Source of the DNA: Eumeta japonica
Taxonomy: Eukaryota > Arthropoda > Insecta > Lepidoptera > Psychidae
NCBI GenBank assembly: GCA_005406025.1
Contig: BGZK01002018.1
Coordinates: 1-64,000 of the forward strand
Length of the DNA stretch: 64,000 nt
Reading direction: 5' to 3'
The translations under genes and the position numbers were made by a program. This document shows positions 63,020 through 64,000 of the stretch, piece by piece. The notes below the pieces were generated by a model. That model did no database searches. It was not told the origin of the DNA and saw only the letters and a program-made list of their open reading frames with translations. The number at the start of each line of letters is the position of its first letter. Position 1 is the first letter of the stretch.

Positions 63020-63200
63020 ATCCCGCGCTAATTTAATAAGCTGCCTTACATCGGCCGCAGGTACGCGTCCGGCGCTCGGGCGCCGCGCCCCGCGCGCCCC
63101 TAGCGACCCCAGCGCCCCCCTGCGCCGCTCAACGACGAGAAACCGTACCAGCCGAGTCGGACTGTCAACGGTCCGAGTGCCCGGCCTCCTTAAGAAGTTT
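63020..63200. promoter_or_regulatory. CpG-rich island, possible promoter or 5' exon region
   Basis: This is the most GC- and CpG-dense stretch outside the CUB exons (GCGCCGCGCCCCGCGCGCCC and similar). It lies upstream of the first visible exon in the gene's direction. No frame fits a signal peptide or CUB sequence. A TATATATA lies at 63292-63299. It may be a promoter, an untranslated exon, or an unrelated conserved element. Confidence 0.3.
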
Positions 63201-63502
63201 TCTCATTTCCGATTTCCCACGGAGGACTTTTACAACAATGTGCCTTTTCGGCGACTCGATGTCGGACTTTTGAATTCGTTTGAGGCCACGTGATATATAT
63301 AGATCTGTACTTATGTGCGTGCACAAAGTGTTTATTTACGTTTCCGCTTCGTCGGCCATTTATTCGAACGGAATTCCGAGCGAAGAAAGCTCACGTTTAA
63401 AAGTTTGAATTTAGCCAAAAATACGAGGTGCGGACGTCGCCGTAGATCTGGTAGCCGGCTTTCGAATCATTGTCGCAATCACATGCCGAATTTAATGTGC
63501 AT

Positions 63503-64000
63503 TACGAGGGCTGCTATTTATGTGTCCGGAATATCAAAAAGAAACAAGCATCTATCATTTAATATGGTTTTATTGCTTTTCAAAATATTTGTTACGATGA
63601 TCCATGCACTTATGCATATGCTGAAATCAATTTTTATAGCATTTTTTCCACTATGATTGAAATATCTCCAAAAAGTGCATGTTGAACGCATCAACGGCCT
63701 CTGCGCGGCTTGAAAAACGTTGATCACTTAATTTATTCTTCACGCTTGGGAATAAATAGAAATCGTTGGATGCCAAATCGGGGCTGTACCCATGCCAAAC
63801 CGAGTTCTTTCGGCCGACGAGTGACAGCTAACATTATCATGATGAAGAATGATTCCGCCTTGCCGGTTGTTTTTTCTTATTTCTTCAAAGACTTCTGGCA
63901 AACAAATGGTTGTGTACCACACCGAATTAACCGTTTAAAGATTCTCCAAAGACACTATAATCACATTTCCATTCATACCAAATAAACAGACAACCATTTG
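63503..64000 (-). mobile_element. mariner-family element 3, cut by window edge
   Basis: At 63503 a TA is followed by CGAGGGCTGCTATTTATGTG, a mariner-type terminus. The minus strand from the right edge carries transposase remnants: FEEIRKNNRQGGIILHHDN (second catalytic Asp kept) and SCHSSAERTRF. A deletion or frameshift comes next, then WHPTISIYSQA and degenerate C-terminal segments. It is a different mariner lineage from copies 1 and 2 and is inactivated by frameshifts. Confidence 0.8.

Noticed and set aside
63050..63180. Arg-rich open frame in the CpG island as the missing N-terminal exon
   Set aside because: No signal peptide, no CUB-like residues and no donor in the phase needed for exon 1.

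Overview
The window looks like nuclear DNA from an insect, most likely a moth or butterfly. It is AT-rich and gene-poor, with (TA)n, (CA)n and (GT)n microsatellites, three mariner-type transposon remnants, a non-LTR retrotransposon remnant, tRNA-like SINEs, Helitron-like ends (hairpin followed by CTAGT) and several anonymous dispersed repeats. Coding DNA stands out as short, very GC-rich islands bounded by splice signals. No bacterial-type operon, CRISPR array, tRNA or rRNA gene is visible.

The main gene runs on the minus strand across almost the whole window. Ten exons between 60468 (5' side) and 8036 (3' side) have matching splice phases and together encode roughly 590 residues. They make about four CUB domains, each with the usual cysteine spacing. 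Neither the start codon and signal peptide nor the C-terminus is visible, so the gene probably runs off both edges. An arthropod extracellular CUB protein is certain; a relative of SOL-1 (suppressor of lurcher, an ionotropic glutamate receptor auxiliary protein with four CUB domains) is a reasonable but unproven identity. Exon 4 carries a one-base frame disruption in a G6 run. A phase-compatible, transmembrane-encoding alternative last exon with its own AATAAA lies in the following intron.

Layout, left to right. 1-8035: repeats, a hairpin-forming inverted repeat and a dead mariner. 8036-9512: exons 10 and 9. 9513-21623: 12-kb intron with a TIR element, an interspersed repeat, a SINE, a second dead mariner and a reverse-transcriptase remnant. 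21624-21783: exon 8. 21784-33912: 12-kb intron with a palindrome around a CRE-like site, a second TIR element and GC-rich non-coding islands. 33913-41388: exons 7, 6 and 5, with an 89-bp minisatellite and a SINE between 6 and 5. 41389-50033: intron with a duplicated segment, a Helitron copy and the putative alternative exon. 50034-51126: exons 4, 3 and 2, closely spaced. 51127-60293: 9-kb intron with a diverged 435-bp duplication and a possible small plus-strand gene whose spliced exons are open in two frames. 60294-60468: exon 1 of those visible. 60469-64000: repeats, a CpG-rich island and a mariner cut by the window edge.

Most other open reading frames in the window are chance frames in repeats or GC-rich intronic islands.
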